DNA of 64,000 nucleotides from Sphingomonas sp. AP4-R1 (GCF_013113735.1 NZ_CP053346.1:434001-498000), one strand, 5' to 3'; positions 8,068 through 17,898 are shown, counted from the stretch's first letter. Notes: generated by a model not told the origin, from the sequence alone. A program made the numbers and translations.

Positions 8068-8754
8068 ATGAAGATTTACGACCGCGCCGGTTTTCCCAAT
8101 CCATCCCGCATCCGCATCGTCGTCGCCGAGAAGGGGCTCGAGGATCGGGTGGACTATGTGAGCGTCGATCTGATCGGGGCGGAGCATAAGCAGGCGCCGT
8201 TTCTGGCCATCAATCCGTCGGGCAAGATTCCCGTGCTGGAGTTGGAGGACGGCACCCAGATTTCGGAATCGACCGCGATCACCGAATATCTCGACAATCT
8301 GGATGGCACGCCCACGCTTACCGGCACCACGCCGCGCGAGAAGGCGATGATCCACATGATGCAGAAGCGCGCCGAAGTGGAGCTGATGGACGGCGTGGAC
8401 GGCTATTTCCATTATGCGACGCCCGGCCTGGGCGATGCGATGATCCCCTACACCAGCCCCGATTGGGCGGGCCGCAAGGAATGGGGCGAGCGCCAGCGCG
8501 ACAAGGCGGTGCGCGCGATGCACCAGTTCGATGGCATGCTGCAGACCCGGCCCTATCTGGCGGGCGACCGCTTCTCGATGGCGGACATCACCGCCTTCGC
8601 CGCGCTGAACTTCGCGGGCGCGGCGGGCATCGCGATCCCGGCCGACTGCAACGCGCTCACCGAATGGCGCGAGCGCGTCTCCGCTCTGCCGAGCGTGCGC
8701 AACCGGTCCGGCCAGTCCTTCCTGCCCGAGGATCTGCGCCGCTTCGGCTTCTGA
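8068..8754 (+). CDS. Glutathione S-transferase family protein
   Basis: A 228-residue cytosolic protein with an N-terminal thioredoxin-like domain (NPSGKIPVLELEDGTQISES contains the cis-Pro and the glutathione gamma-glutamyl contact region ES) and a C-terminal helical domain (FSMADITAF). It probably conjugates or reduces small electrophiles with glutathione; the substrate is unknown. AAGGAGGCAGACC precedes the ATG. It is transcribed away from the TetR gene through a shared region with two palindromic operators, so its expression is probably induced by the TetR ligand. Confidence 0.9.
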   Translation: MKIYDRAGFPNPSRIRIVVAEKGLEDRVDYVSVDLIGAEHKQAPFLAINPSGKIPVLELEDGTQISESTAITEYLDNLDGTPTLTGTTPREKAMIHMMQKRAEVELMDGVDGYFHYATPGLGDAMIPYTSPDWAGRKEWGERQRDKAVRAMHQFDGMLQTRPYLAGDRFSMADITAFAALNFAGAAGIAIPADCNALTEWRERVSALPSVRNRSGQSFLPEDLRRFGF

Positions 8755-8765
8755 TACCCTCCAAA

Positions 8766-8854
8766 CCGTCCGTGCTGAGCCTGTCGAAACACCGTTCTTC
8801 TTCTCGGACCCCGCGCTCCGGAAAGGAACGGCCGACAGGCTCAGGGCAAACGGA
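8766..8854. repeat. Paired repeat, type C
   Basis: Left half CCGTGCTGAGCCTGTCGAA and right half CGACAGGCTCAGGGCAAACGG are inverted copies. This family recurs at 13917, 21868, 26327, 32461, 35379, 49858, 59908 and 62299. Here it lies between the convergent GST and DUF2306 genes. Confidence 0.85.
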
Positions 8855-8866
8855 CCTGAAAGCCTC

Positions 8867-9382
8867 TCACCCGAACAGCCACGCGCCCAGCACGCGCCCC
8901 GGCACGAAGGCGAAGAGCGCGGCGGCGACGGCGCTGCCGTATATGATGACCATACCGCGCAGATGCGCCCGGATCTGGCCTGCGCGCGCCAGCCACACGG
9001 CGCGCGGAATGCCGACGGTCACCGCCAGCGAGAGGATGTGGATCGGTCCGAGATGCCCGAGCATCCCGACCAGCCCGAAGCTCGACAGCGCCACCACCAT
9101 CATCAGCGCCGCCCAGATCCGCCCCAGCAGGCGGTGCAGCCGATCGCCCTTGCGGCGCACCAGCACCCAGGCGCCCAGCGGCACGATCGGGATCGCCGCG
9201 CCCAGATGGATCGGAAGCCAGATCGACCGGGCTGACAGCGTGGGCGATCCCGTCGCGACATGACGCACCAGCGCCGCGAGGATCAGGGCGCTCACGATCC
9301 CGGCCGTCAGCGCGATCAGCCAGCGGAGCGGATGCGGGATGGCAGGCAGAGGGATCGGGGCGGTGGCGGCGAGGCTGGTCAT
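8867..9382 (-). CDS. DUF2306 family membrane protein
   Basis: A 171-residue integral membrane protein with four to five helices. The order HLGAAIPIVPLGAWVL, DRLHRLLGRIWAALM and GPIHILSLAVTVGIPRAVWL with conserved histidines fits DUF2306, a predicted heme- or metal-binding-like membrane family of unknown function. Translation from 9382 has GGAG eight bases upstream; the long open frame to 9634 is not needed. It is divergent from a LytTR regulator with a 133-bp shared gap, which suggests that the regulator controls or senses through this protein. Confidence 0.78.
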   Translation of the reverse strand: MTSLAATAPIPLPAIPHPLRWLIALTAGIVSALILAALVRHVATGSPTLSARSIWLPIHLGAAIPIVPLGAWVLVRRKGDRLHRLLGRIWAALMMVVALSSFGLVGMLGHLGPIHILSLAVTVGIPRAVWLARAGQIRAHLRGMVIIYGSAVAAALFAFVPGRVLGAWLFG

Positions 9383-9477
9383 GCAGGTCTCCTTCGATGA
9401 CCTCGCCATGGCAGCGCGCGGTTCGCCCTCAAGCGCGCCTGCGTCAAACGCGCTCCGCCCTTCGCCGATGCCGTGGA

Positions 9478-9506
9478 TGTACCGTTCGCGAAGCGCCGAT
9501 GGTACA
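9478..9506. promoter_or_regulatory. Inverted repeat before the LytTR gene
   Basis: TGTACC and GGTACA (9478-9483 and 9501-9506) form a perfect 6-bp inverted repeat with a 17-base spacer containing the palindrome TTCGCGAA. It ends 10 bases before the LytTR gene start. It could be an autoregulatory site or an mRNA hairpin over the leader. Confidence 0.4.
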
Positions 9507-9515
9507 GGTCCCCCC

Positions 9516-10319
9516 ATGGCGCGCCTGAAGGATATCTCGGCCGAATTGCTGGTGATGGCCGGGCTCGGCCTGATTCTGGGCCTGCTCGGGCCGTTCGGCA
9601 CCTTCGCCATGCCGGTGGCCGCGCGCGTCGGCATCTGGCTGGCGATGGCGATCGGCGGCTATGCCTGCTTCCGGCCCGTGATCGGCGCCGGCCGCTCGCT
9701 GTCCGAACAGGCGCATCTGCCGTTGACGCTCGCGATGGCGCTGGCCTGCATCGTCGCCTCCGTTCCGGTGACGGTGATGACCGGCGCGCTGTTCGGCGAA
9801 GGGCTCGATCCCGCCGCGCTCGCGCATTCCTACCCCTATGTGCTGCTGGTCGGCGGGCTGACCACGGCGATCCAGGTCCTGCTCTTCTCGCGCCGCCAGC
9901 CGCCAGCCGCCCCAGCCCTCGCCACGGCCGCGATCGACGCGAATGCGCCGCAGCCGCCCTCCGATTCCGTACCCGTCGCCGCGCCGACACCCCCCGCACC
10001 GCAGCCGCCCGCCACCTTCCTCGATCGCCTGCCGCCGCATCTGGGCCGCGATCTGATGTGTCTGGAGATGGAGGATCATTATGTCCGTGCCCATACGGCG
10101 CGCGGCTCCACCCTGATCCTGATGCGGATGCGCGATGCGGTGGCCGAGGTCGCGGGGATCGAGGGTGAGCGCGTGCATCGCAGCTGGTGGGTCGCCCGCA
10201 CCGCCGTCGCCGCCACCGAGCGGCGCGATCGGGCGATCCTGCTGCGCCTGTCCAACGGACTGGACGTGCCGGTCGCGCGGGACAGCGTGGCCCTGCTCCG
10301 ATCGAAAGGGTGGCTGTAG
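9516..10319 (+). CDS. Membrane-anchored LytTR DNA-binding regulator
   Basis: The 267-residue protein has four hydrophobic helices in residues 8-130, a Pro/Ala-rich linker (about 130-170), and a C-terminal LytTR domain (DRLPPHLGRDLMCLEMEDHYV, VHRSWWVAR, GLDVPVARDS). LytTR domains bind DNA as direct repeats. There is no receiver domain, so activity is probably controlled by the membrane part or a partner such as the divergent DUF2306 protein. The ATG at 9516 begins at MARLKDISAELL; upstream frame overlaps the other gene. Function beyond regulation is inferred. Confidence 0.85.
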   Translation: MARLKDISAELLVMAGLGLILGLLGPFGTFAMPVAARVGIWLAMAIGGYACFRPVIGAGRSLSEQAHLPLTLAMALACIVASVPVTVMTGALFGEGLDPAALAHSYPYVLLVGGLTTAIQVLLFSRRQPPAAPALATAAIDANAPQPPSDSVPVAAPTPPAPQPPATFLDRLPPHLGRDLMCLEMEDHYVRAHTARGSTLILMRMRDAVAEVAGIEGERVHRSWWVARTAVAATERRDRAILLRLSNGLDVPVARDSVALLRSKGWL

Positions 10320-10445
10320 CGGGTTGCGAAACGCGCGGAAGGGCGCGCGCCGGCAGGCGCATCATCAAACAATGTGTAACGCGATTGCCAAATGGGCTCT
10401 CGTGGCTATGAGCGGGCGCGAAAATTCCCCGGGGGTCCCCACGCG

Positions 10446-11381
<936 letters not shown>

Positions 11382-11392
11382 GGCCCGTCGGC

Positions 11393-11923
11393 CTATTTCC
11401 CGCTCGATGATCCGCTTTTGAGGCGGACCGAGCCGAGATAGGCCGTAGCGGCGCTCGCCTCCTTGGGGCTGGGAATGGCGCGATAGGCATATTGCACGAG
11501 GTGGATGTCCGCATCCCCCGCGAAGGCACGTGCCAACATCGTCTCGGGCTTTCCCGTCGCCGGGTTGAGTGGGCACGTCACGCGGAACGCCGCTGTGACA
11601 TGACCGCCATCGCTTGCGTCCTCGATCGGATCCGCAATGGCTCCGGGACAAGCCTGAATCATGAGGGAGCCGAGCTTTTCCAGCATCGCATGAGGCCCGA
11701 TCCGGGCAAGTCCGGAGAAGCGCTGAACGGTGATCATCCTCGACCACGCTTCGACTGTTTCGCGAACGGGTACGCGTTCCTCGATCGTCTGGCCGCTCTG
11801 TTTGTCAGCGAAGCCGATCTTGAAGCCGGAGGGCAAAGGCGCTTCGAGCATTTCGGCCTCAGGAGCCGGAACCGCCCCCGCCGCCTGGAGGGCGATCCAT
11901 AACGCTGCCGTGAACCCGATCAT
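11393..11923 (-). CDS. Hypothetical secreted protein
   Basis: A 176-residue protein begins with a likely Sec signal peptide (MIGFTAALWIALQAAGAVPA, about residues 1-20). The mature part is mixed alpha/beta with two cysteines (ACPGAI and VTCPLNP) that could form a disulphide in the periplasm. No family was recognised. The ATG at 11923 has GAGGGG upstream and coincides with the signal peptide start, so it is preferred over the longer frame to 12013. Its 3' end is 11 bp from the prs stop, in convergent orientation. Confidence 0.7.
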   Translation of the reverse strand: MIGFTAALWIALQAAGAVPAPEAEMLEAPLPSGFKIGFADKQSGQTIEERVPVRETVEAWSRMITVQRFSGLARIGPHAMLEKLGSLMIQACPGAIADPIEDASDGGHVTAAFRVTCPLNPATGKPETMLARAFAGDADIHLVQYAYRAIPSPKEASAATAYLGSVRLKSGSSSGK

Positions 11924-12074
11924 ATTCGCCCCCTCGTCATTGATCCCAACTGTCACACGGGATTCGATGTTGCCAAGCGACATGATCGCCCGCCCACCGC
12001 TGCCGCCCCTCATCGGTTGACGCCCGCCCCGCCGCCCTCCAGCATCGCGAGCGGGGTCTGGGGGGATTGCGGTC

Positions 12075-13907
12075 GTGGCGCGGCGTTCGGAATTCCGGGT
12101 CGAGCAACTCAGCGGGCTGACGCTGACCCTCTATCGCGCGCTGATGGCGGTGCTTCTGCTGATCGCGGCGATCGGCATCGTCACCGCCTACGGCCAGCAG
12201 CGCGACGCGCAGGCCTCGGTCGGGCCGACCTTCGCGGCCAGCCTGCGCTTTCCGGGCGGCAACGATGTGGTGACGCGAGTCGCCCCCTTCAGCGACGAGG
12301 CGCGCGCCAGAGGCCTGCTGCCGGGCGACCGGCTGATCGCGATCGACGGTCGCGCGATCCCCTATTTCGATCTGGATGCGATCCAGTCGCTGCTCGCAGG
12401 CCCCGACGGCAGCACCTATCGCCTGACCGTGCAGACCGGCGAGGCGTCGCCGCGCACGATCACGCTCACCCGCAATTCCCATTATATCGACCAGGCCTAT
12501 GCCGGATCGGGGCTCACCTTCGCGATCCGCAGCTGGACGGTGTTCGGCTTCCGCATGCTGGATGCCGTGCTGGCGCTGGCTACGGCGCTGCTGCTCTTCA
12601 TCCGCCGCCCGACCGATCCGGTGGCGGCGATGCTGGCCTTGTGCGCGGTGCCACTGGAGAACGGGCTGCTGTTCCTGTGGCCCGATGCGGGGCTGGCGCT
12701 GACCGGCTTCTCGTCGGTGCGCCACATGCTCTTCCTCACCACGATCCTGATCTATCCCAACGGGCGCTTCGTGCCGCGCTGGACGATCTGGCTGACGCCG
12801 CTGATCCCGGTGATCGAGCTGGTGTCCTTCCAGTCGACCACGGTGGAAGCCGCGATCGGCCTGCGGCAGCTGCTGCTCTTCGCCTTCCTGATCGCGGCGG
12901 CCGGCGCCTTCTACCTGCGCTATCGTTCGACCCCGCCCGGCGCGGAGCGGCAGCAGATCAAGCTCATCATGCTGGGCACGGTCGGCTGGGTGCTGTTCGG
13001 GCTTGTCTCGCTGGTGCTGGAGCGGATCTCGGCGGCCAGCGCGACGGTGGCGATGTCGGCCTGGTTCTCGCTCGCCTCGCATCTGGCGGGCAGCTTCGCC
13101 GCGATCGCGCTGGAGGCCGGCATCCTGCTCTCGCTGCTGCGGCTGCGCCTCTACGACGCCGATTCGCTGATCAGCCGCTCCGCCGCTTATACCTTCCTCA
13201 CCCTGCTGCTCGGTCCCACCTTCGCCGCGACCGACAAGGTGGTGCAGGTGCTGAGCGCGCAATCCTTCGGCGAGAATGCGCGCGCCATGTCGGCGGGCTT
13301 CGGCGCCGCCATCGCCGCCACGTTGATCGCGCCGCTCAACAAGCGCGTGCGCCGCTGGACCGAACTGCGCTTTCAGGGCGAGATCGTGGCGCTGCGCGAC
13401 GATCTGCCGAAGCATGTGGGCGATCTGCGCGAATTCGCGACGTTGGACGTGCTGCTGGCGGGCGTGCTGGACCGCATCCGGCAGGGGATCCGGACGCGCC
13501 ATGTCGCGATCCTGCTGCGCGGCGAGAATGGGGGCTTCCATCCCCTGACGTCGCCCGGCCTGACCGGCGAGACCGTTCTTACCTGGGCGCAGGACTGGCA
13601 GCCGGAGCCGGGCAACCGGCTGGAAGGCGACCGCGACGATCCGCTCTTCCCGGTGCGGATCCGGCTGGGCGACGAGGAACCCGGCATGATCGGCTGGATC
13701 CTGCTGGGGCCCCGCCCCGACGGCAGCTTCTTCGGCAAGGACGAGCGCAAGGCACTGGCCGAGATCGCCGCGCCGATCGCGCTCGCCATCCGCATCGTGC
13801 GCGAGCGCGACGCGCGCATGGCCGGGCATATCGCGCGCAATCGCGAGCTGGAGGAACGCATCGCCACGCTGGAGAGCCGGCTGGGCGCCTTCCGGGATAG
13901 TGCGTGA
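12075..13907 (+). CDS. PDZ-multi-TM-GAF sensor-like membrane protein without output domain
   Basis: The 610-residue protein starts at a GTG (MARRSEFRVEQLSG). It has one TM helix (about 20-40), a periplasmic PDZ-like domain (about 60-135, with RGLLPGDRLIAIDGRAI), seven to eight TM helices (about 150-420), a GAF-like domain (about 430-580) and a short coiled coil (RNRELEERIATLESRLG). This is the layout of a family of membrane sensor kinases, but no DHp box or HATPase domain follows. The stop lies 9 bp before a type C repeat at 13917. It may be a natural sensor adaptor or a truncated kinase. Confidence 0.75.
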   Translation: MARRSEFRVEQLSGLTLTLYRALMAVLLLIAAIGIVTAYGQQRDAQASVGPTFAASLRFPGGNDVVTRVAPFSDEARARGLLPGDRLIAIDGRAIPYFDLDAIQSLLAGPDGSTYRLTVQTGEASPRTITLTRNSHYIDQAYAGSGLTFAIRSWTVFGFRMLDAVLALATALLLFIRRPTDPVAAMLALCAVPLENGLLFLWPDAGLALTGFSSVRHMLFLTTILIYPNGRFVPRWTIWLTPLIPVIELVSFQSTTVEAAIGLRQLLLFAFLIAAAGAFYLRYRSTPPGAERQQIKLIMLGTVGWVLFGLVSLVLERISAASATVAMSAWFSLASHLAGSFAAIALEAGILLSLLRLRLYDADSLISRSAAYTFLTLLLGPTFAATDKVVQVLSAQSFGENARAMSAGFGAAIAATLIAPLNKRVRRWTELRFQGEIVALRDDLPKHVGDLREFATLDVLLAGVLDRIRQGIRTRHVAILLRGENGGFHPLTSPGLTGETVLTWAQDWQPEPGNRLEGDRDDPLFPVRIRLGDEEPGMIGWILLGPRPDGSFFGKDERKALAEIAAPIALAIRIVRERDARMAGHIARNRELEERIATLESRLGAFRDSA

Positions 13908-13916
13908 ACCTCTCCC

Positions 13917-14016
13917 AAAACCCGTGGGGCACTGAGCTTGTCGAAGTGCCGTTCTTTCTTTCCACCTTGCGAAGAAGAGGAACGGTGCTTCGACAAGCTC
14001 AGCACGAACGGGTTTT
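13917..14016. repeat. Paired repeat, type C
   Basis: AAAACCCGT at 13917 and ACGGGTTTT ending at 14016 are exact inverted ends. CTGAGCTTGTCGAAGTGCCG and CGGTGCTTCGACAAGCTCAG form the main inverted arms. It lies between the sensor-like gene and hisN and could fold into a roughly 100-nt hairpin in RNA. Confidence 0.88.
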
Positions 14017-14069
14017 GGTTCGATCGATCCCGCCTAGGCTGGGACATCGCGACCGGCTAGGCAGTCCCC

Positions 14070-14837
14070 ATGACCGACGATGATATCCAGCTGATCGGGC
14101 GGCTGGCGGATGCCGCGGGTGCGGCGATCCGCCCCTTCTTCCGCGCGCGCTTCACGATCGAGACCAAGGCCGATGCCTCGCCCGTGACGCAGGCGGATCG
14201 CGCCGCCGAGACCGCGATCCGCGCGATCCTAGAGCAAGAACGCCCGCAGGACGGCATCATCGGCGAGGAATATGGCGTCACCCGCGAAGAGGCGCCGCGC
14301 CAGTGGGTGATCGATCCGATCGACGGCACGCGCGCCTTTCTCGCCGGGCGGCCTCTGTTCGGCACCCTGATCGCGCTGCTGGAGGAGGATCGCCCGGTGC
14401 TGGGCGTGATCGACCAGCCGATTTCGGGCGAACGCTGGCTGGGCGCCAAGGGGCGGCCGACCCTGTTCAACGGCGCGCCCGTGAAGACGCGCGCCTGCGC
14501 CACGCTCGCCGCCGGCCATATGGCGACGACGGGCCCCTATCTGTTCGCGCCCGAAGACCAGCCCGCCTTCGATCGGCTGCGCGGGGAAATGCGCGACACG
14601 ATCTGGGGCGGCGACTGCTATAATTACGCGCTGGTCGCCTCGGGCCATGTCGATCTGGTCGTCGAATCCTGGCTCAAGCTCTATGATTTCGCGGCGCTCG
14701 TGCCCGTGGTGGAGGGCGCCGGCGGGCGCATGACCGACTGGCAGGGCCAGCCGCTCGACCGCCACAGCGACGGCCGCGTGATCGCGGCGGGCGATCCGGC
14801 GCTGATCGAGCAGGCCGTGACGGTGCTGGCTTCCTGA
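14070..14837 (+). CDS. hisN: Histidinol-phosphatase, inositol monophosphatase type
   Basis: A 255-residue magnesium-dependent phosphatase with the family motifs GEEYG (metal-binding E), WVIDPIDGTRAFL (metal-binding DPIDGT) and WGGDCYNY near the C-terminal metal site. In alphaproteobacteria the member of this size with the WGGDCY motif is HisN, which removes phosphate from histidinol phosphate. Other histidine genes in the window are hisC (24 kb) and hisG-hisD (57 kb), so the pathway is scattered. A generic inositol-phosphatase role cannot be ruled out. Confidence 0.85.
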   Translation: MTDDDIQLIGRLADAAGAAIRPFFRARFTIETKADASPVTQADRAAETAIRAILEQERPQDGIIGEEYGVTREEAPRQWVIDPIDGTRAFLAGRPLFGTLIALLEEDRPVLGVIDQPISGERWLGAKGRPTLFNGAPVKTRACATLAAGHMATTGPYLFAPEDQPAFDRLRGEMRDTIWGGDCYNYALVASGHVDLVVESWLKLYDFAALVPVVEGAGGRMTDWQGQPLDRHSDGRVIAAGDPALIEQAVTVLAS

Positions 14838-14838
14838 C

Positions 14839-14935
14839 CGTCATTCCCGCGAAAGCGGGAATCCATGGAAGCACGCCGCCGGATCAAGCCGAAAAAGCCT
14901 GCTGGCGATGGATCCCCGCTTTCGCGGGGATGACG
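14839..14935. repeat. Paired palindromic repeat, type A
   Basis: CGTCATTCCCGCGAAAGCGGG opens the element and CCCCGCTTTCGCGGGGATGACG closes it, inverted, with each half itself a hairpin. It sits in the short convergent gap between hisN and the asmA-like gene. Confidence 0.9.
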
Positions 14936-14942
14936 ATGAAGG

Positions 14943-17081
14943 TCACAGCTTGATCGGCTTCTTGTCCTTCTCCGCCTTCACGTCGGCGCTCTTGCCCTTG
15001 CCGATATCCTTGCGCGGCTCGCCCTTGAGGGTGCGCTGGGCGGCCGCGTTCGCGCCGGCCAGCACCGGCCCGCAGGCCGCCGCCTTCGCATCGCCCGGAT
15101 CGACGAACGCCAGCAGCGCCGCCGGCGGCGTCAGCACGCCCAGCGCCACGCCCACCCCGCCGCGCAGCAGCAGTTCGGGTGTGACGATCTGGAACGAGGG
15201 CGCCGCGAAATGGCCACCGATGCCCACGGGCGACTGGCCCGAGAAGACGCTGAACTTCTTCGCGTCCGCGCGGAAGGCGAAGCTGAGCAACTCGTCCTTG
15301 AAGCTGAAGCCGCCCTTGGCCGTCATCACATTCTTGCTGGTATCGATCAGGATGGGATCGGCCGCCGCGATGCCGTCGCGCACCGTGAAGCCGATCAGCC
15401 CGCAATTGATCTGCACCGGCTCCTTCAGCTTCTTCTCGAACATCTTCTGCACGAAGGTGCCGATGTCGAATTCGGACAGCTGGGTGTAGCTGGTCCAGAA
15501 GGTGCCGCGCGGCAGGATCACGGCGATGCGGCCGTTGGACGTGGCGAGCGAATCGCGCACCGTGTTGCCGGTGCCCGTCATCTTCACGCGCGCCTTGATC
15601 GTGCCGGTCGTACCCGAATCATTGACCCCGAAGCGCGCGAGCAATTTGCCCATCGGCGTCGGCGACATGCGGATATCGTAATCGGTGACGATCGCGGGCT
15701 GGCGCGCATTGATCGAAATGTCGCTGTCGACATGGCCGCCCGCCATATCGAAGTTGAGCGGGCTCAGCTTCATCAGCGAATGATCGAGATCGAGGCCGAG
15801 CAGGATGTTCGAGATCGGCACGAACGGCTGCCTGATGTCGGCCACCTTGTAGGTGACCTTCGCATCGAAGGCCTTGATCGCGTCCACGCGCAGCGGCGCG
15901 TCGGGCAGGATGCGCGGATAGGCACCGCGCGCATGCTGGGTGGTCGCGGCGGCGGTGGCACCCTGCGTCGCCAGCTTGTCGGGATTGTAGCCGATGAACG
16001 GCCCGATATCGATCATGTCGACCAGACGGCTGGCGAGATCGGCCTTCAGGAACAGGCGATCCTCGGTGCCGGTGCGCGGCACGGTGACCGTCATCGCACC
16101 GCCGATGTCGCTATTGCCGTAGCTCCCGGCGATGCGGGTGAATTCATAATCCTGTCCGCGCTTCGTCAGGTGCGAGCGCAGGCGATAGGCCCGCGTATCC
16201 GGCACGGCGATGCCGGCCAGATCGAACAGGTTGCGCAGATTGCGCCCGCGCACCTGCACGGCGAGATCCGCACCCTCGATCTGCGTCGCGGCCGGAAGCG
16301 TACCCGACACGTCGACGCTGGTGCGCGCGGCGCGAACATGCAGCTCGAACTGGTTGCGCCCGCCCGCCATCAGCGCGTTGGGCGAGGTCTGGCTGCCGTT
16401 CAGCGTGAAGGGGTTGCCGCGCGCCGTGCCCTTGCCGGTGAACAGGATATTGTTGGCGAAGCGGCTGTCCTTCGCGTTGATCGGATCGAAATGCACGTCC
16501 GCGAAGATCTGCATCGCGGCATCGTCATAGTGGATGTCGGTGCCCGTCACCGCCGCGCGCCGGATCAGCGGCATCTGGAACGGCGTGTCGCCCGCAAACG
16601 TCCAGCTGTTGCGCTTGTGCGCCTTGTCCCATTCCAGATCGACCGTGCCGTCGACCAGGTTCAGCCATTCGATCTGCTTCTTCCCGAAGATCAGCGGCAG
16701 CGTCTCGATCCGCGTGTCGATCAGCTTGGAGGCGAACAGATTGGGCTTCTTCGCCCAGTCGGGATTGGAAACGGTCATGCCCTCGGCAAGGAACTTCACG
16801 TCGATCGGATCGAAATAGAAATTGAAGTCGCCAGCCACGCGGATGTCGCGTTCCATATAGCGGCTCGCGACCCGCTCGAACGTATGCTTCAGGAAGCGGC
16901 CCTTGGTGACGAACAGCACCAGCCACGCCAGGAAGATCAGCCCGAAGATCGTGGCCACCACCGAGACGACCGAGGCGATCGCCGTCCTGGCCGGGTCGCG
17001 CACCGGCGCCGGAGCGGGCGGGGGCGGCGCATCGGCCGGACTGCTGTCCCGTGCGGACGGAGGGTGAGACAGATCGACCAT
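14943..17081 (-). CDS. AsmA family protein
   Basis: A 712-residue envelope protein. After a Pro/Ala-rich cytoplasmic N-terminus there is one TM helix (VVATIFGLIFLAWLVLFVTK, about residues 38-58), then a long periplasmic region. It has the typical AsmA sequence: DIRVAGDFNFYFDPIDVKFLA near the start and IKARVKMTGTGNTVRDSLAT near the C-terminal AsmA-2 domain. AsmA-like proteins form bridge-like structures linked to phospholipid transport and outer membrane homeostasis. The start at 17081 gives the expected membrane topology; the long upstream frame overlaps the rpmI promoter. Confidence 0.85.
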   Translation of the reverse strand: MVDLSHPPSARDSSPADAPPPPAPAPVRDPARTAIASVVSVVATIFGLIFLAWLVLFVTKGRFLKHTFERVASRYMERDIRVAGDFNFYFDPIDVKFLAEGMTVSNPDWAKKPNLFASKLIDTRIETLPLIFGKKQIEWLNLVDGTVDLEWDKAHKRNSWTFAGDTPFQMPLIRRAAVTGTDIHYDDAAMQIFADVHFDPINAKDSRFANNILFTGKGTARGNPFTLNGSQTSPNALMAGGRNQFELHVRAARTSVDVSGTLPAATQIEGADLAVQVRGRNLRNLFDLAGIAVPDTRAYRLRSHLTKRGQDYEFTRIAGSYGNSDIGGAMTVTVPRTGTEDRLFLKADLASRLVDMIDIGPFIGYNPDKLATQGATAAATTQHARGAYPRILPDAPLRVDAIKAFDAKVTYKVADIRQPFVPISNILLGLDLDHSLMKLSPLNFDMAGGHVDSDISINARQPAIVTDYDIRMSPTPMGKLLARFGVNDSGTTGTIKARVKMTGTGNTVRDSLATSNGRIAVILPRGTFWTSYTQLSEFDIGTFVQKMFEKKLKEPVQINCGLIGFTVRDGIAAADPILIDTSKNVMTAKGGFSFKDELLSFAFRADAKKFSVFSGQSPVGIGGHFAAPSFQIVTPELLLRGGVGVALGVLTPPAALLAFVDPGDAKAAACGPVLAGANAAAQRTLKGEPRKDIGKGKSADVKAEKDKKPIKL

Positions 17082-17118
17082 GAGCGCACAAACCGTTCGT
17101 CGCGTTCGTCGGTTCCGG

Positions 17119-17147
17119 TTGCGAATCTGTTCCGACTTGCCTATAGG
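17119..17147 (+). promoter_or_regulatory. Candidate promoter of rpmI-rplT
   Basis: TTGCGA (17119-17124) and TATAGG (17142-17147) are separated by 17 bases and resemble a vegetative promoter. It would leave a leader of about 80 nt before rpmI, long enough for autogenous control by L20, though no specific L20-binding pseudoknot was identified. Confidence 0.5.
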
Positions 17148-17235
17148 CGCGCGCTTCCAAGCGATTATCGCGAGAACTGCCCGGCTAGTGTGGGCTGCCG
17201 TGGCCGTTCCTGATCGCCTCGACAAGGAGACGAAA

Positions 17236-17439
17236 ATGCCCAAGCTGAAGACGAAGAGCGGCGTTAAAAAACGCTTCAAGCTCACCGCCACCGGCCTGCT
17301 GAAGCATGGCGTGGCGGGCAAGCGGCACCGGCTGATGAGCCACAATGCCAAGTATATCCGCCAGAACCGCGGCACCTCCGTGCTTTCCGACGCCGATACG
17401 GCGACGGTGAAGCGCTGGGCGCCCTACGGCCTCAAGTAA
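17236..17439 (+). CDS. rpmI: 50S ribosomal protein L35
   Basis: The 67-residue basic protein begins MPKLKTKSGVKKRFKLTATG, the typical L35 N-terminus, and continues with RHRLMSHNAKYIRQNRG. It binds 23S rRNA in the large subunit. The start follows AAGGAGACGAAA. rplT follows after 13 bp. infC, which precedes rpmI in many bacteria, is not adjacent here. Confidence 0.97.
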   Translation: MPKLKTKSGVKKRFKLTATGLLKHGVAGKRHRLMSHNAKYIRQNRGTSVLSDADTATVKRWAPYGLK

Positions 17440-17452
17440 GGAGTAGCGGGAC

Positions 17453-17830
17453 ATGGCACGCGTCAAGCGCGGCGTAACCACGCACGCAAAGCATAAGCGT
17501 ATTCTGGAAGACGCGAAGGGCTATTATGGCCGTCGCAAGAATACGATCCGCATCGCCCGCCAGGCGGTGGAGAAGGCCGGGCAGTACGCCTATCGCGACC
17601 GCAAGGTGAACAAGCGCAATTTCCGCGCTCTGTGGATCCAGCGCATCAACGCCGCCGTCCGCACCGAAGGCCTGACCTACGGTGTGTTCATGCACGGCCT
17701 GAAGCTGGCCGGCATCGATCTGGACCGCAAGGTCCTGGCCGATCTGGCGATGAACGAAGCCGCCACCTTCTCGGCGATCGTCGCCCAGGCGAAGGCAGCG
17801 CTTCCGGAAGACGCCCGCGTCGCGGCGTAA
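17453..17830 (+). CDS. rplT: 50S ribosomal protein L20
   Basis: L20 is an early assembly protein of the large subunit that binds 23S rRNA. The 125-residue sequence has the typical [19 protein letters not shown] start, the [20 protein letters not shown] region and the C-terminal globular domain with [25 protein letters not shown] Shine-Dalgarno sits before the ATG. It forms an operon with rpmI and is followed 25 bp later by a strong intrinsic terminator, which separates it from pheS-pheT. Confidence 0.97.
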   Translation: MARVKRGVTTHAKHKRILEDAKGYYGRRKNTIRIARQAVEKAGQYAYRDRKVNKRNFRALWIQRINAAVRTEGLTYGVFMHGLKLAGIDLDRKVLADLAMNEAATFSAIVAQAKAALPEDARVAA

Positions 17831-17855
17831 TCCGATCGTTCGCTGAACGAATGAA

Positions 17856-17888
17856 GGGCGCGGCGCCGAAGGGTGCCGCGCCCTTTTT
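17856..17888 (+). terminator. Intrinsic terminator of rpmI-rplT
   Basis: GGGCGCGGC (17856-17864) pairs perfectly with GCCGCGCCC (17875-17883), with a 10-base loop, followed by TTTTT. Confidence 0.93.
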
Positions 17889-17898
17889 GTTTGCTCCA

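Noticed and set aside
11937..13829. Long open frame of 630 codons on the minus strand
   Set aside because: It mirrors the PDZ-TM-GAF gene on the plus strand and has Arg/His/Gln-rich translation typical of GC-rich antisense shadows.
15210..17213. Long plus-strand frame opposite the AsmA gene
   Set aside because: The minus-strand frame has clear AsmA homology and a TM helix; the plus-strand translation is Arg/His-rich and without domains.
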